Shown: positions 20,950 to 31,488, counted from the stretch's first letter. The stretch is DNA of 64,000 nt from Beroe forskalii (GCA_011033025.1 WFMF01000023.1:62001-126000), one strand, 5' to 3'. Numbers and translations: made by a program. Notes: generated by a model not told the origin, from the sequence alone.

Positions 20950-21300
20950 TATGGAACACTGGTGCAGTGGAACACTGGTGCAGTGGAACACTGATGCAGT
21001 GGTGCACGGGAACACTGCAACAGTGGTGCAATGGAACACTGGGGCAGTGGCATCACTGTTCAAGTGTTCCCGTGCACCACTGATGTACTGTTCCCGTTTG
21101 CCACTGCACCAGTGTTCCATTGCACCACTGTTCCAGTGTTCCATTGCACCACTGTTCCAGTTTTCCCGTGCAATAATGATCTACTAGTACTGTTCCCGTG
21201 TGCCACTGCTCCATTGTTGATTGCAATGATTCACCGATCCTTTGCTCCTGTGCACCACTGATCTACTGCCCCCGTGTGCCATTGATCTATTGCCCCATGT
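20950..21300. repeat. self-complementary minisatellite (hairpin)
   Basis: About 100 bp of tandem GGAACACTGGTGCAGT-type units is followed by about 130 bp of the reverse complement (CACCAGTGTTCCATTGCACC and similar), so the array folds back on itself. A decayed tail runs to 21,300. Confidence 0.7.
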
Positions 21301-21334
21301 ACCATGAGCCTGTGGTCCCCTACGACACGCACTT

Positions 21335-21745
21335 CCCCTAGCCGGGTATGTCTCCCATGTAAACGGGGCTGAGTGACGTCACAGATCTAAACGTCAATTT
21401 TTCTGTATCCTAAACCGAATCATGATCCTAACCAGACCCCTAACCTTAATCCTTACCAGTTACCCTAAACCTAACGAATCCTGGCCCTAATCCCGACCCT
21501 GACCCTAACCTTTAAAGCGCTAGATGCGCTTAATTATATTTTTTCTGAGTGACGTCATTGTCTTAGATAATGAAATCTCCCCGTTTACATGAGAGAGTGA
21601 GACTAGCCAAGGTTAGGGTCGGGATTAGGGTCAGGATTTGTTAGGTTTAGGGGTAAGGATTAAGGTTACAGTTTTGGTTAGGACAATAATTAGGTTTAGG
21701 AAACAAAAATATTGACCGTGACGTTTAGGTCTGTGACGTCATTCA
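21335..21745. repeat. inverted repeat with degenerate telomere-like core
   Basis: The arms read outward as TGTAAACGGGG...GTGACGTCA with TAACCTTAATCCTTACC and CCCTAATCCCGACCCTGACC on the left, and the complementary GGTTAGGGTCGGGATTAGGG and TAAGGATTAAGGTTA on the right. The CCCTAA/TTAGGG-like units are degenerate. There is no ORF. It resembles a foldback element or an inverted insertion of degenerate telomeric-type repeats. Confidence 0.6.
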
Positions 21746-21859
21746 GCCAGAGTTATACTTATATGGCCATGGGACACATACCAGAAATAGATGGGCAACG
21801 TCCGTCGAGTGATTCTCACGAGGACTTCCTAAGCCAGCGCCCAGTGCTTTCCTGTCCTT

Positions 21860-22395
21860 GTCCAAAATACCTGGGGATTACGAATGACTGTTCTTGGGAG
21901 GCAATCGGACAAATTAGGATTTTAGACCCCTTAGACCCTTATTGACCCCTTATTTAAGAGGGAAGGAAGTGTGATGATGACTTGAGACCCCGAAATTCGA
22001 AATCCTCGTTCTAAAATACCTTTGGAATGACGGTTCTTGGGAAGCAATCGGACAAATTAGGATTTAACCCCTTAGACCCTTATTGACCCCTTATTTCAGA
22101 GGGAAGGAAGTGTGATGGTGACTTGAGACCCCGAAATTCGAAATCCTCGTTCAAAAATACCTTTGGAATGACGGTTCTTGGGAAGCAATCAGACAAATTA
22201 GGATTTAACCCCTTAGACCCTTATTGACCCCTTATTTAAGAGGGAAGGAAGTGTGATGGTGACTTGAGACCCCGAAATTCGAAATCCTCGTTCAAAAATA
22301 CCTTTGGAATGACGGTTCTTGGGAGGCAATCGGACAAATTAGGATTTGACCCCTTAGACCCTTATTGACCCCTTATTTCAGAGGGAAGGAAGTTT
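21860..22395. repeat. tandem repeat, four units of about 142 bp
   Basis: Units start near 21,866, 22,012, 22,154 and 22,296 and share AATACCTTTGGAATGACGG, GGCAATCGGACAAATTAGGA and CCCTTATTGACCCCTTATTT. A partial reverse-complement copy lies at 38,588-38,680. Confidence 0.85.
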
Positions 22396-23340
22396 CATCT
22401 CAGAGGAGTTGTTTTCCGTTTAGCGTGGTTCCAGTTGGCTACTGGTTCATTAGCGTGGTTACATGTAATGTAGCGTGTAATCTTTGATATGCATCGTGTT
22501 ATCACGGTATAGGTATGTACCTACTATATAGCGTAGTATTGTTTTAATAAATCTACCATGCTACGAAGCGTGTAACCGGTAGCACTAGCCAACTAAAGGA
22601 AGTTGAATTACACACATTTTGAAACATCTATTATGAATCTATACCTACTTCATTAGTTGTTACTTCTATAGGTAAATACCCTTTGATATCCAACAACAGC
22701 AAATTAACAAAACCGAAAAGTAAAACCGACATCACAAGCAAACAACTGACATATTCATTACTACTTTGCTAGAAACATATCCCCAGCAAAACCGTAAATT
22801 GACATCATGTTAACATTAAGAAGAAACAACTGAAACAAAAACTCAAAGTGTTAACATTAACGTTCCTGCCCCCTGCTTGTCAGCTTTTGGCTGATATTGA
22901 AAGTGGGTTTTCTGAAATTCCTTAAGCTCTTAAGGAAGCGAAATGACATTCCTAACTGAAAAACAAAATAGAGTGCCGGTTTTTGTGATGCTTTCACGTG
23001 ACTCCAATTAGCTAATTAGTGTGAGCTTAACATTGTGGTTTTTATTGCTAAAATCATGTAGGTTTTGTCATGCGAGGTTATGTCTTAGGAGGGGCCCTTT
23101 TGTAACGCAAAAACTGTAGGTAAGTAGTTAAAAAACACTGTAGTTTCATCTACACAATCTGCAACCAAACACGGTGCTTATCTTACTATATAAGTATATA
23201 TAATGCGTGTTGTTAATATATATATATATATATATGTGCTGGCAGGCGTTAGCAAATTCAAGTAGGCAACGAAATTATTCTTTAGTCGTGTTGCAAAAAC
23301 TTTATAATAAATCAGAAAAATAATGAGAAATTTTTTCGGC
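22396..23340. other. no gene seen
   Basis: AT-rich sequence with a (TA)n run at about 23,215-23,235. No conserved ORF or splice pattern is present. Confidence 0.4.
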
Positions 23341-23900
23341 CACCCTGAGGGGCGTGGGAGGCCACGCCCTTTTTTTCGCAAAAATTAAACTTTCGAATTT
23401 TTTCAAAATTCCTTCGCCATCGAGTTGCTTATGATGAATAAAAATTTTGAGAATTTTGTCCGAATTATTGGGTCACCCTGAGGGGCGTGGGAGACCACGC
23501 CCTTTTTTCCGCAAAAATTGAACTTTCGAATTTTTTCAAAATTCCTTCGCCATTGAGTTGCTCATGATGAATAAAAATTTTGAGAATTTTGTCCGAGTTA
23601 TTGGGTCACCCTGAGGGGCGTGGTAGGCCATGCCCTTTTTTCGCAAAAATTAAACTTTTGATTTTTTCAAAATTCCTTCGCCATCGAGTTCCTTATGATG
23701 AATACTAATTTTGAGAATTTTGTCCGAATTATTGGGTCACCCTGAGGGGCGTGGGAGGCCACGCCCTTTTTTCGCAAAAATCAAAGTTTCGAATTTTTTC
23801 AAAATTCCTTCGCTATGGAGTTGCTTATGATGACTAAAGGTTTTGAGAATATTGTCGGCAATATTGGATTACCGTTGGGGGCGTGGGAAGCTTTTTTTCA
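23335..23900. repeat. tandem repeat, about 133-bp unit with hairpin
   Basis: Four good units and one decayed unit (GGGGCGTGG motifs near 23,350, 23,482, 23,615, 23,747 and 23,878). Each carries GGGCGTGG-GAGG-CCACGCCC, a short perfect hairpin, and TTTTTTCAAAATTCCTTCGC. Confidence 0.85.
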
Positions 23901-24334
23901 CAGAAATTAAAGTTTCGAATTTCCCCTCAAAACTCGCACGGTCAAATCACTCTAAGGGACATGTGGCCGTTAGCTCATGCGGCTGCCATCATTCGCCGTC
24001 CGTAGGACGGGAACCGACTAGTCTCTATAATTTTGGGAATGTAAAACCATGTTAACATTCCCAAGATATACCCTTTACATGCGCTATATGCCTTTGTATG
24101 TACTTATGTACACATCTGTCACCCATCATCCATAACTAATGACATCCCAATACTCCAATATTTCAACGAGGAATTCCAAACACAACTAAAGTTTAGTGCT
24201 CTTTGTAGCTTTTTGGGACATAAAAACACCCGACAAAACGCCATCAGTGTTACGTTAATTTGGTTTGTATTATCAAATTAACTGTTTCCTCAATTTTCAA
24301 TGTTTGTCAATGTTCATTTGTTTCTACCTATGTT
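23900..24334. other. no gene seen
   Basis: AT-rich sequence between the 133-bp array and the left edge of the giant palindrome. No conserved ORF or structure is recognised. Confidence 0.35.
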
Positions 24335-24455
24335 TCTACTTCATTTCAACTTTCATTACTTATTTCATTTTTCAATGTATTCAATGTATTATTTATCTTG
24401 CTTCATGGCGTCAGTGTGTCTGGTGTGTTACCGAGGTAGAGCAGTCTCATGGCGC

Positions 24456-24460
24456 TCCTC

Positions 24461-24493
<33 letters not shown>

Positions 24494-24494
24494 T
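24456..24494. repeat. (CT)n microsatellite
   Basis: Near-pure CT tract inside a segment of about 115 bp that is present in the left arm but missing in the right arm of the palindrome. Confidence 0.9.
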
Positions 24495-25375
24495 GTTCCT
24501 TGTGCTAAACGAGACACTCTCTCATTGGTCAGCTCGCGTGTCACGTGAACTGGATGCGCGCTCCTATTGGCTGAATTACAACTCCATGGTAGAATAATCT
24601 CTAACCAATAGGAGACGCGTACTCAGGTCACGTATTCAGGGCCAGCCAATCAGCGCGCGGCTCTGTTGAGCTGACCCATGAGAGAGCGTCACGTGACCGC
24701 ACAAGAACCAGGTCACGTGCGTGGCACAGAGAGTAGCTTACACAGAGCACTCATTTCATTGTCACGATCGTTTCCTTGTGTTGCTCTGAGCTGCTCTGCC
24801 TCGCATTTCGTGTTGACCCGATGATCATCAGACGCCATGAGGTAATTAATTGATTACTTTAATTAGCTTAAATAAGTAACTAGTTATTACTCCAATTCAT
24901 AATTACTTTGAATGATTATTCTTAATCCTTTTATTTACTCATTTATGTAAGCATTAATTCCCATTTTATTTGATACATTTTTTAATCATTTTATTGCTGT
25001 TTTCCTTCCTTCTCAATTTCATTTTACATTCCATTCCCCAATTCTGTTCAACTTTGCATATTTCAGTCAAACTGTAAATCTGTTACATTCCTATTCATTC
25101 CACATTCCTTTGACCTTTCTGATAACTTGACTCGTTGATAACGGCGTGTTCACTGTACCCATCATTGAGTTATCTTTCATGCCACTTTATTTTTTTAAAT
25201 TTGTTCACTTATCGCTCGTGATATACCCCCGGAATATTTTAGTGTGCGTTGATCAAAGAACATTAATCAGCCAAATAGCCTCTTTTTTGGCCGTAGGCAA
25301 ATGTTCGGTAAATTCCAAATACATTACATGGCGAAGCAACGCCATTCTTTACCGTGAAATATTTATATACTCGGG

Positions 25376-25540
25376 AAGGGCGTAGCCAGGGGGAGGCGAC
25401 ACAGGCGGCTGCCTCCCCATTTTGGACAGAAAACGTGAAAATTTTGTTAAAATGAGTGCTTTGACCCAAGCATAATGAGAAATCAGCAGGTTCTAATGCA
25501 ACTCGCCGCCCCCTTTTGAAAAATCTGGCCACGCCCCTGA
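25376..25540. mobile_element. hAT-like MITE with 8-bp target-site duplication
   Basis: 165 bp flanked by perfect direct repeats TACTCGGG (25,368-25,375 and 25,541-25,548). Its ends form an inverted repeat: GGGCGTAGCCAGGGG on the left, and CTGGCCACGCCCCTGA, the complement of TCAGGGGCGTGGCCAG, on the right. Eight-base duplications and ends of this type fit non-autonomous hAT elements. The mirrored place in the right arm (near 37,725) has a single TACTCGGG and no insert. Confidence 0.85.
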
Positions 25541-25715
25541 TACTCGGGTATTTGGCTATTCAAACGTTCAATTTCTTACTTACTTATTAGTTCTACCCCA
25601 TGTTAAGTTTATTTCTTATTTCATTCAAACTTCACCTTTTCTTATTCCACTTGAACTTCATTTTGATTATCGTTTTATTCACTATTTTTCAAGCTATTCT
25701 CACCCAGGGACCTGT

Positions 25716-25862
25716 ATGAAGATTCTCCCTGACTGTCAAGAGAACCCTCAACCCTCGAGTCAGAGGGTTGCTGATGTGGTCCTGGATTCTGTTGCTGTCT
25801 CTGTTTTGTGCTGCCACTCACTGCGTCTGGATGATATCAGACATCTTCTGAGACAAAGCTAA
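25716..25862 (+). CDS. small hypothetical ORF in the left arm
   Basis: ATG to TAA, 48 residues, after a CACCCAG acceptor-like site. It starts MKILPDCQENPQPSSQRVAD and contains a Leu-rich stretch (LRLDDIRHLLRQS). The right-arm copy (about 37,400-37,545) carries indels that break this frame. It could be a decayed exon; no family is recognised. Confidence 0.25.
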   Translation: MKILPDCQENPQPSSQRVADVVLDSVAVSVLCCHSLRLDDIRHLLRQS

Positions 25863-26039
25863 GTATATCAGTTGTCTTTTTTATTCTAACTTTTATTGGG
25901 CGGGGGTTGGGCAGGGAATATGGATTGGAGACTGAGAGGAAGGTTGAGAGAGTGGGGAGAGAGGGCAGGGTTTCAAGATGGGGACCTCAGTGCCCTCAGC
26001 CCAACCCAGCTGTGCATTGTACTTGGTGAGTCAGCCATG

Positions 26040-26240
26040 GACAATGTATCATTCCCACCCACTGACTGACTGACTGACTGACTGACTGACTGACTTACAA
26101 ATTCACTCCTTCATCACTCATACCACATTCACTCAATCTCGTTCGTTCACTCGCACGGATTTTGAACGTACGTTTCGCACGGATTTTGAACGTACGTTTT
26201 GCACGGATTTTGAACGTATATCGCACGAATTACGAACGTT
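26040..26240. repeat. (CTGA)n and 24-bp CGCACGGATTTTGAACGTACG repeats
   Basis: A (CTGA)n tract of about 30 bp is followed by three to four units of a 24-bp repeat. Both recur in inverse order and complement at 37,020-37,200 in the right arm. Confidence 0.85.
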
Positions 26241-26444
26241 ATTATCGCACGCTGAAGAAGGATGGATGAGAGAAGGAAGGAGGAGAGAAGTGATGGGAGA
26301 GAGGGGGAGGGGCTGGGGAACAGGGGTGGGAGTGTTGAATTTGAACCTTGTTTCATTCACCGTTAACTTAATTCTTTCACAGCATTTCTTTCAGGAGAAG
26401 ATGGGACCAAAGCAAAAGAAGCTGAAAAGATGGAGGGGGTGGGC

Positions 26445-26610
26445 GACATCTCATCTCACGACATTTCATCTCAGGACACTTCATCTCCCTGTCCTGACCC
26501 TAACCATAACCTAAACCCTGACCCCGACCCTTACCTTTGCGTGGAGCTGACATATTGCGAGATAAAGTGTCCTGAGATGAAGTGTCCTGAGATGAAATGT
26601 CCGTTCCCCG
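26445..26610. repeat. foldback segment with CCCTAAC-like centre
   Basis: CATTTCATCTCAGGACACTT on the left pairs with AAGTGTCCTGAGATGAAATG on the right. The loop holds CTGACCCTAACCATAACC. No copy is evident at the mirrored site of the right arm. Confidence 0.6.
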
Positions 26611-26856
26611 ATGGAGGCAGGAGACTGGGGTATCCCTGAAGAATGTTCTGCTGCTGCATTCCAGTTGCGAGGTGAGTAATTCAAGTTACTTTGCACTATT
26701 TTGTTTCATTGGACCCCAGGACTCATGACAGCTGATTGAATTTCTAATCCGATATGTTACATTTAACTTCTTCATATCAATAACACTTCTCTCAGGAACT
26801 CGGCTCTCTTTTGAAAAGTAGAAAGAGAGTGGGGCTGAGAGAACCAATCAACGGCC

Positions 26857-27590
26857 ATGGAACTTGCTGTGAGTAGAACTATCATAATTTCATTGATTTT
26901 ACATAGTTTTTAAATAGAAACATTTTCAACTCTGATATCCCTCAATTTATTCGTAAATAGATATTGATTAGAAGCTTACAATAAATTTCTCAGGAGCTGT
27001 GCCAAGAAATCAGAGCTGGTGAACTCTCATTCGAGGAGGGAGCGGAGTTACGAGCTATCCTGGATTCCGCTGTGAGTATTTTAACATATATTTTTATAGT
27101 TCAGAAAAGAATTGCGCTCTATTTGCATTTTTGGCCTTAATTTTCAACTCTGATATTCCTCAATTTCATTCTGAAATTCCTTTATCGTTCTATAGGGTCA
27201 ACATCACTTCATAATAGATATTTCAATTAGACGGTAACAATGAATTTCTCAGGAGCTGTACCAAGAAATCAGAGCTGGTGAACTCTCATTCGAGGAGGGA
27301 GCGGAGTTACGAGCTATCCTGGATTCCGCTGTGAGTATTTTTACATATATTTTTATAGTTCAGACAAGAATTGTGCTCTATTTTGCATTTTTGGCCTTAA
27401 TTTTCAACTCTGATATTCCTCAATTTCATTCTGAAATTCCTTTATCGTTCTATAGGGTCGACATCACTTCATAATAGATATTTCTATTAGAAGGTAACAA
27501 TGAATTTCACAGGAGCTGTACCAAGAAATCAGAGCTGGTGAACTCTCATTCGAGGAGGGAGCGGAGTTACGAGCTATCCTGGATTCCGCT
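26857..27590 (+). CDS. gene fragment with three tandem 78-nt symmetric exons
   Basis: A mini-exon 26,857-26,868 (ATG, codes MELA, donor GTGAGT) is followed by exons 26,994-27,071, 27,253-27,330 and 27,513-27,590, each with a CAG acceptor, GCT/GTGAGT donor and phase 0 at both ends. Each codes a nearly identical 26-residue repeat (ELYQEIRAGELSFEEG then AELRAILDSA); the first copy has C for Y. The introns between them are also alike, so exon plus intron was duplicated (period about 260 bp). The sequence is acidic and likely helical, and no domain family is recognised. Exons further 3' are not clear. The 29,313 segment could be the last exon, but its frame is shifted in this arm. Confidence 0.5.
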
Positions 27591-27599
27591 GTGAGTATT

Positions 27600-28410
27600 T
27601 TAACTTTAAGTTGAAACAAGAATTGCGCTCTCTGTTGCGTTTAGATTGGCCTCTATTTTAACTGTAGGATTTTTAGTACATCGGGAAGTGGGCGTTTAGG
27701 ATTGATTTTAGGATATCGCTTGTTTGTTTGGGTTGCTGCAACTGTTGTGTATGATGGTTTCTGATTGACTTTTTTGATTGGCGGTTCCTGATGTTGGTTG
27801 CTTTTATTGTTATAGTTTTAGGGTATTTAGGGGAGTGAGGGAAGAGGTGTGAGTTCTGAGTAGGTTACTGCTTACTTTATATTTTACTTTTCATTACTTA
27901 TTCATTTACCTTTATTTAGCCTAAATTACGTATTTTTAATAATCCATATCAAATTATTACTTATTCTTACTATTACATTTATTTCTTATTGTACACCCCT
28001 AATTAATTACTTTTACATTGATTACTTTTGACAACCTAAATACTTAGACCGAAATATAAAACTTAAAACTTAAACTTTTAAAACCAATCATAACTTTCAA
28101 ACTAATCAAAACTAATTGAAACTGAAAAATAATTAAAACTCAAAAACTAATTAAACTCAAAAACTAATTAAAACTTAAAACTAATTAAAACTTAAAACTA
28201 GTTTAAAATTTAAACTTAAACCTAATTAAAGCTTATAACTCATTGAAACGTACCTAATTGAAACTCAAAAACTAATAAAAACTCAAAACTAATTGAAACT
28301 TAAATCTTATAACTAATTTGATTAAAACTTAAAAATAATTAAAACCTGAAACTTCAGAAATATCAAACGTAAAAGTAAAACGAATTTTGGAAAATACCTA
28401 AAACAAATTG
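27600..28410. repeat. AT-rich tract with degenerate AACTAATTAAAACTTAAA repeats
   Basis: From about 28,030 the sequence is a run of variants of AACTTAAAACTAATTAAA. Its complement forms 33,840-34,080 in the right arm. No ORF of interest. Confidence 0.7.
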
Positions 28411-28800
28411 TAAAAGTTGGCAAATTTTGGAAATTTGGAGAAAATGTTGGAAATTTTGTGGAAATGTGGAGATTTTGTGAAAATTTGGAAATTTTGTGAA
28501 AATTTAAAAATTTGGAAATTTTGTGAAAATTTAAAAATTTGGAAATTTTGTGAAAATTTAAAAATTGGGAAATTTTGTGAAAATTTAAAAATTTGGAAAT
28601 TTTTAGAAAAATTTAAAAATTGAAATTTTGTGAAAATTTAAAAATTTGGAAATTTTGTGAAAATTTAAAAATTTGGAAATTTTGTGAAAATTTAAAAATT
28701 TGGAAATTTTGTGAAAATTTAAAAAATTGGAAATTTTGTGAAAATTTAAAAATTTGGAAATTTTGTGAAAATTTAAAAATTTGGAAATTTTATTAAAATT
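28410..28800. repeat. 27-bp AT-rich minisatellite
   Basis: About 14 units of AAATTTGGAAATTTTGTGAA plus AATTTAA. The ORFs on either strand here are repeat artefacts (repeated KIWKFCENL or HKISKFLNF). The mirrored complement lies at 33,650-33,840. Confidence 0.9.
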
Positions 28801-29312
28801 CACATCAAAAGAAAAACTTAAAACAAAACTTCATTTTGGAAAATTAAGTACTTTTGAAACTCAAATTCAATCAAAATTAAACTGACGGACTGAAAAATTA
28901 ATTTATTATTATTCATTCATCATGGAACCTTTTTATGTATATAGTTCATTTTAATATCATTTTAACCATTTTTATTTTACCTTTAATTCAAATTCCATTA
29001 TTACTGCTTTCAGATCATGTTATTATTTAACAACTTTTTAAGTTAAGCGGGCGTGAGAGTGAGCTGTTGGAGTGCTAGAGACTAGGTTAAAATTAAATGT
29101 AGATTAAGTCATGTTTTGTTTTACAGTTTTTGTTTGATGGGTGTTTATTGTTTAATGATCGCGTGGATAAGATTGTCGTTACGGGTAAATACTGAATCAT
29201 TTGGGTGGGCTTTGAATTAGAAAATTGGGTATTTTTTGATTTACATTGTATTTGTTGACTTGTGTAAACTTAAACTTGATGATCAATGATGCTGCTGAGA
29301 TTATCTTTTCAG

Positions 29313-29400
29313 GTCGAGGGAGACGGCAGGAGAGTGTTCTGAACGGGACGGCTTATCTCCAGCTCAAGTCTAGAGAGGGTGGCTTAGTGGAGACGGCTTA
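29313..29400 (+). pseudogene. possible last exon of the palindrome gene, left copy
   Basis: Acceptor TATCTTTTCAG is followed by sequence whose right-arm copy is open (VEGDTRECSERDGLSPAQVF). In this arm a one-base length difference (GACGGCAGGAG versus GATACAAGAG) shifts the frame to an early stop. No function is inferred. Confidence 0.3.
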
Positions 29401-29469
29401 GCAGAGCCGCTCAGAAGAGACAGTTTTAGTAATTTTTAATTGTTGGACAGTTCATCAGGTTTCCAAACG

Positions 29470-29960
29470 ATTAAATTTGTTGTTAATTGAAGATTTTTTA
29501 ATATTTCAATTTAAGATTATTTCTCGGATACATCAATTTTACTTAAATTTAGAATTTGGACTGATTTTGATGCCCTTTTCTCCGATATTTCGATTTAACT
29601 TAAATTTAGAATTTGGACTGATTCTGTTGCCCTTTAGCTTTTTTAAAGATTTTAATTGAAAATTGTTTCTCCGATATTTCAATTTCACTTAAATTTAGAA
29701 TTTGGACTGATTTTGATGCCCTTTAGCTTTAGCCTTTTTAAAGATTTTAATTTAAGAAATTGTTTCTCCGATATTTCAATTTCACTTTAATTTAAAGTTT
29801 GGACTGATTTTGATGCCCTTTAGCTTTTTTAAAGATTTTAATCGAAGATTATTTCTCCGATATTTTTAAAGATTTTAATTTAAGAAATTCTTTCTCAGAT
29901 ATTTTAATTTTACTTGAATTTGGACTGATTTTGATGCCTTTAAGCTTTTCTAGATTGTCA
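29470..29960. repeat. tandem repeat, about 85-110-bp unit
   Basis: Four to five copies of a unit with TTTGGACTGATTTTGATGCC, AAAGATTTTAATT and TTTCTCCGATATTTCAATTT. Only a partial relative is seen near 32,350-32,470. Confidence 0.7.
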
Positions 29961-30004
29961 TTGCAGAGTATGTATAAATCATTTAGTTTCCTTTGACCCG
30001 ATAT

Positions 30005-30180
30005 CCAGCTCCACTGTTAGCTCAATCAGGGCGATTTGACCCGAAAAACTTGATTTACTGAAACTGATAGATTTGTTTTGGTGAACTATTGAATCAATAG
30101 TTCACCAAAACAAATCTATCAGATTCAGTAAATCAAGCTTTTCGGATCAAATCGCTTTGATTGAGCTAACAGTGGAGTCA
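30005..30180. repeat. long hairpin (foldback) 1
   Basis: CCACTGTTAGCTCAATCAG..., AACTTGATTTACTGAA and GATAGATTTGTTTTGGTGAA on the left pair with the complementary TTCACCAAAACAAATCTATC..., TCAGTAAATCAAGCTT and TTGAGCTAACAGTGG on the right. The centre is at about 30,092. Confidence 0.85.
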
Positions 30181-30182
30181 TA

Positions 30183-30345
30183 GCTCTAAGATAAATGGTG
30201 TCGGGGCAAAGTTTAGCAGCTCATTCAGTGAAACTGGATCGAGTGTGAATTTATCAATAATTGATAATTTCACACTCGATCCAGTTTCGCTGAATGGGCT
30301 GCTGAGCCTTGCCCCGACACCATTCATCTTGGAGCTGGATGTCTG
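30183..30345. repeat. long hairpin (foldback) 2
   Basis: The left arm ATGGTGTCGGGGCAAAG and ACTGGATCGAGTGTGAA pairs with TTCACACTCGATCCAGT and CTTGCCCCGACACCATTCAT. The centre is at about 30,258 (TCAATAATTGA). Confidence 0.85.
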
Positions 30346-30404
30346 GGCCCGGAATATATATATTATATAAGCAACTATTTTGAGTACTTTTTAGTGTTTC
30401 GGTG

Positions 30405-30540
30405 AGTCTTCGATCTGCAGTTTGCGCGTCTTTTGTGTGCGGGGCTTGAGTTTGCGCGGCGTACAGACTTGTTATTCATGTCTGTACGCCGCGCAGATTT
30501 GAGCCATGCTCACGGAAGACGCGCAGAATGCAGTTTGAAC
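30405..30540. repeat. hairpin 3 with GCGCGGCGTACAGAC stem
   Basis: GCGCGGCGTACAGAC then GTCTGTACGCCGCGC with a short loop, inside imperfect outer complement (CTGCAGTTTGCGCGTCTT / AAGACGCGCAGAATGCAG). Confidence 0.85.
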
Positions 30541-30542
30541 AG

Positions 30543-30683
30543 GGGCGTGTCAAACTCATATGTTTTTCCATGCGCGGCGTAATAATGCGCGGCTCGCTGC
30601 CTGTTAATTACTGGCAGCGAGCCGCGCACTATTAAGCCGCGCATTGAAAAGCCGCGCATATATGAGTTCGACACGCCACCGGA
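30543..30683. repeat. hairpin 4 with GCGCGGCTCGCTGCC stem
   Basis: GGCGTGTCAAACTCATAT, TGCGCGGC and GCGCGGCTCGCTGCC on the left pair with GGCAGCGAGCCGCGC, GCCGCGCA and ATATGAGTTCGACACGCC on the right. Confidence 0.85.
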
Positions 30684-30859
30684 ACTTGCCTAATAAGTGT
30701 AATTGTTAATGTTCAACCTGAGCTGACGCTTGATTGTTTTCTATTTTGGGAGTTTCGTATCATTTTAAATCTGTGTATTCATTTGCAACATGAACTCGCC
30801 CTAGCTAACAGGATCATGTTCTGGTTCATGATCAAAATTGAACCATCTCTTAGTCTTAC

Positions 30860-31095
30860 GGTGGCGTGTCCAACTCCTGCGTGCGCGGCTTTTCCATGCG
30901 CGGTGTAATCATGCTGCGTTCGCGGCTCACTGCCTGTCCTGTCATTAACAGCTCAGGCAGTGAGCCGCGCATGGAAAAGTTGCCACATGCTATGTGTCCC
31001 TGTTTGTTCGCGCGCGCCTTTCTTTGTGTATTTCCTGAACACGCGCAAAATGGGCCTACAACGTAGGACAATATAAGTTAGAGTTCGACACGCCG
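30860..31095. repeat. hairpin 5, GCGGCTCACTGCCTG stem
   Basis: GGCGTGTCCAACTC, CTTTTCCATGCGCGG and GCGGCTCACTGCCTG are complemented by CAGGCAGTGAGCCGC, GCGCATGGAAAAG and GAGTTCGACACGCC, with unpaired inserts. Confidence 0.75.
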
Positions 31096-31159
31096 CTGAT
31101 GATCATTAAACGAATCTGACTCAGCCGACTTTAAATTGTTTAATTTTGGCATGGTTCAG

Positions 31160-31410
31160 TCGTTTAACAAGCCGCGCGCTTTCGTGCGCGTCCGTCGACG
31201 GGCGATGTCCGTCCCTTTCTTCTTGGAAGGCGCAAAGTGACGTCCAAATGTGGAACGTTGCGCCGCGCGCGCATCCTACGAGCGCGTTCGCGGTTCACTT
31301 CCGGAAGTGAGCCGTTGTGTGTACACGCTTCCCTGAGGAAGCGCGTATACGTGTTTAGCAAACCGTTGCGCGCCCTTCACCTATGAAAGGGCGCGCGCGC
31401 GAACGTATGA
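31160..31410. repeat. GC-rich run of short hairpins
   Basis: Several successive short palindromes (GTCCGTCGACGGGC; GGTTCACTTCCGGAAGTGAGCC; ACGCTTCCCTGAGGAAGCGCGT; GCGCGCCCTTC/GAAAGGGCGCGC). No coding signal. Confidence 0.7.
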
Positions 31411-31424
31411 CAAATGAACCGCAA

Positions 31425-31488
31425 TCATGCGCGGCTCACTGCATAACAATGTTATGCAGTGAGCCGCGCATCAGTGACATGATGACGC
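31425..31488. repeat. hairpin 7, GCGCGGCTCACTGCATAAC
   Basis: ATGCGCGGCTCACTGCATAAC and its near-perfect complement GTTATGCAGTGAGCCGCGCAT meet around AATG. Confidence 0.9.

Noticed and set aside
28417..28803. ORFs of repeated KIWKFCENL and HKISKFLNF on both strands
   Set aside because: Artefacts of a 27-bp AT-rich minisatellite whose unit length is a multiple of three.
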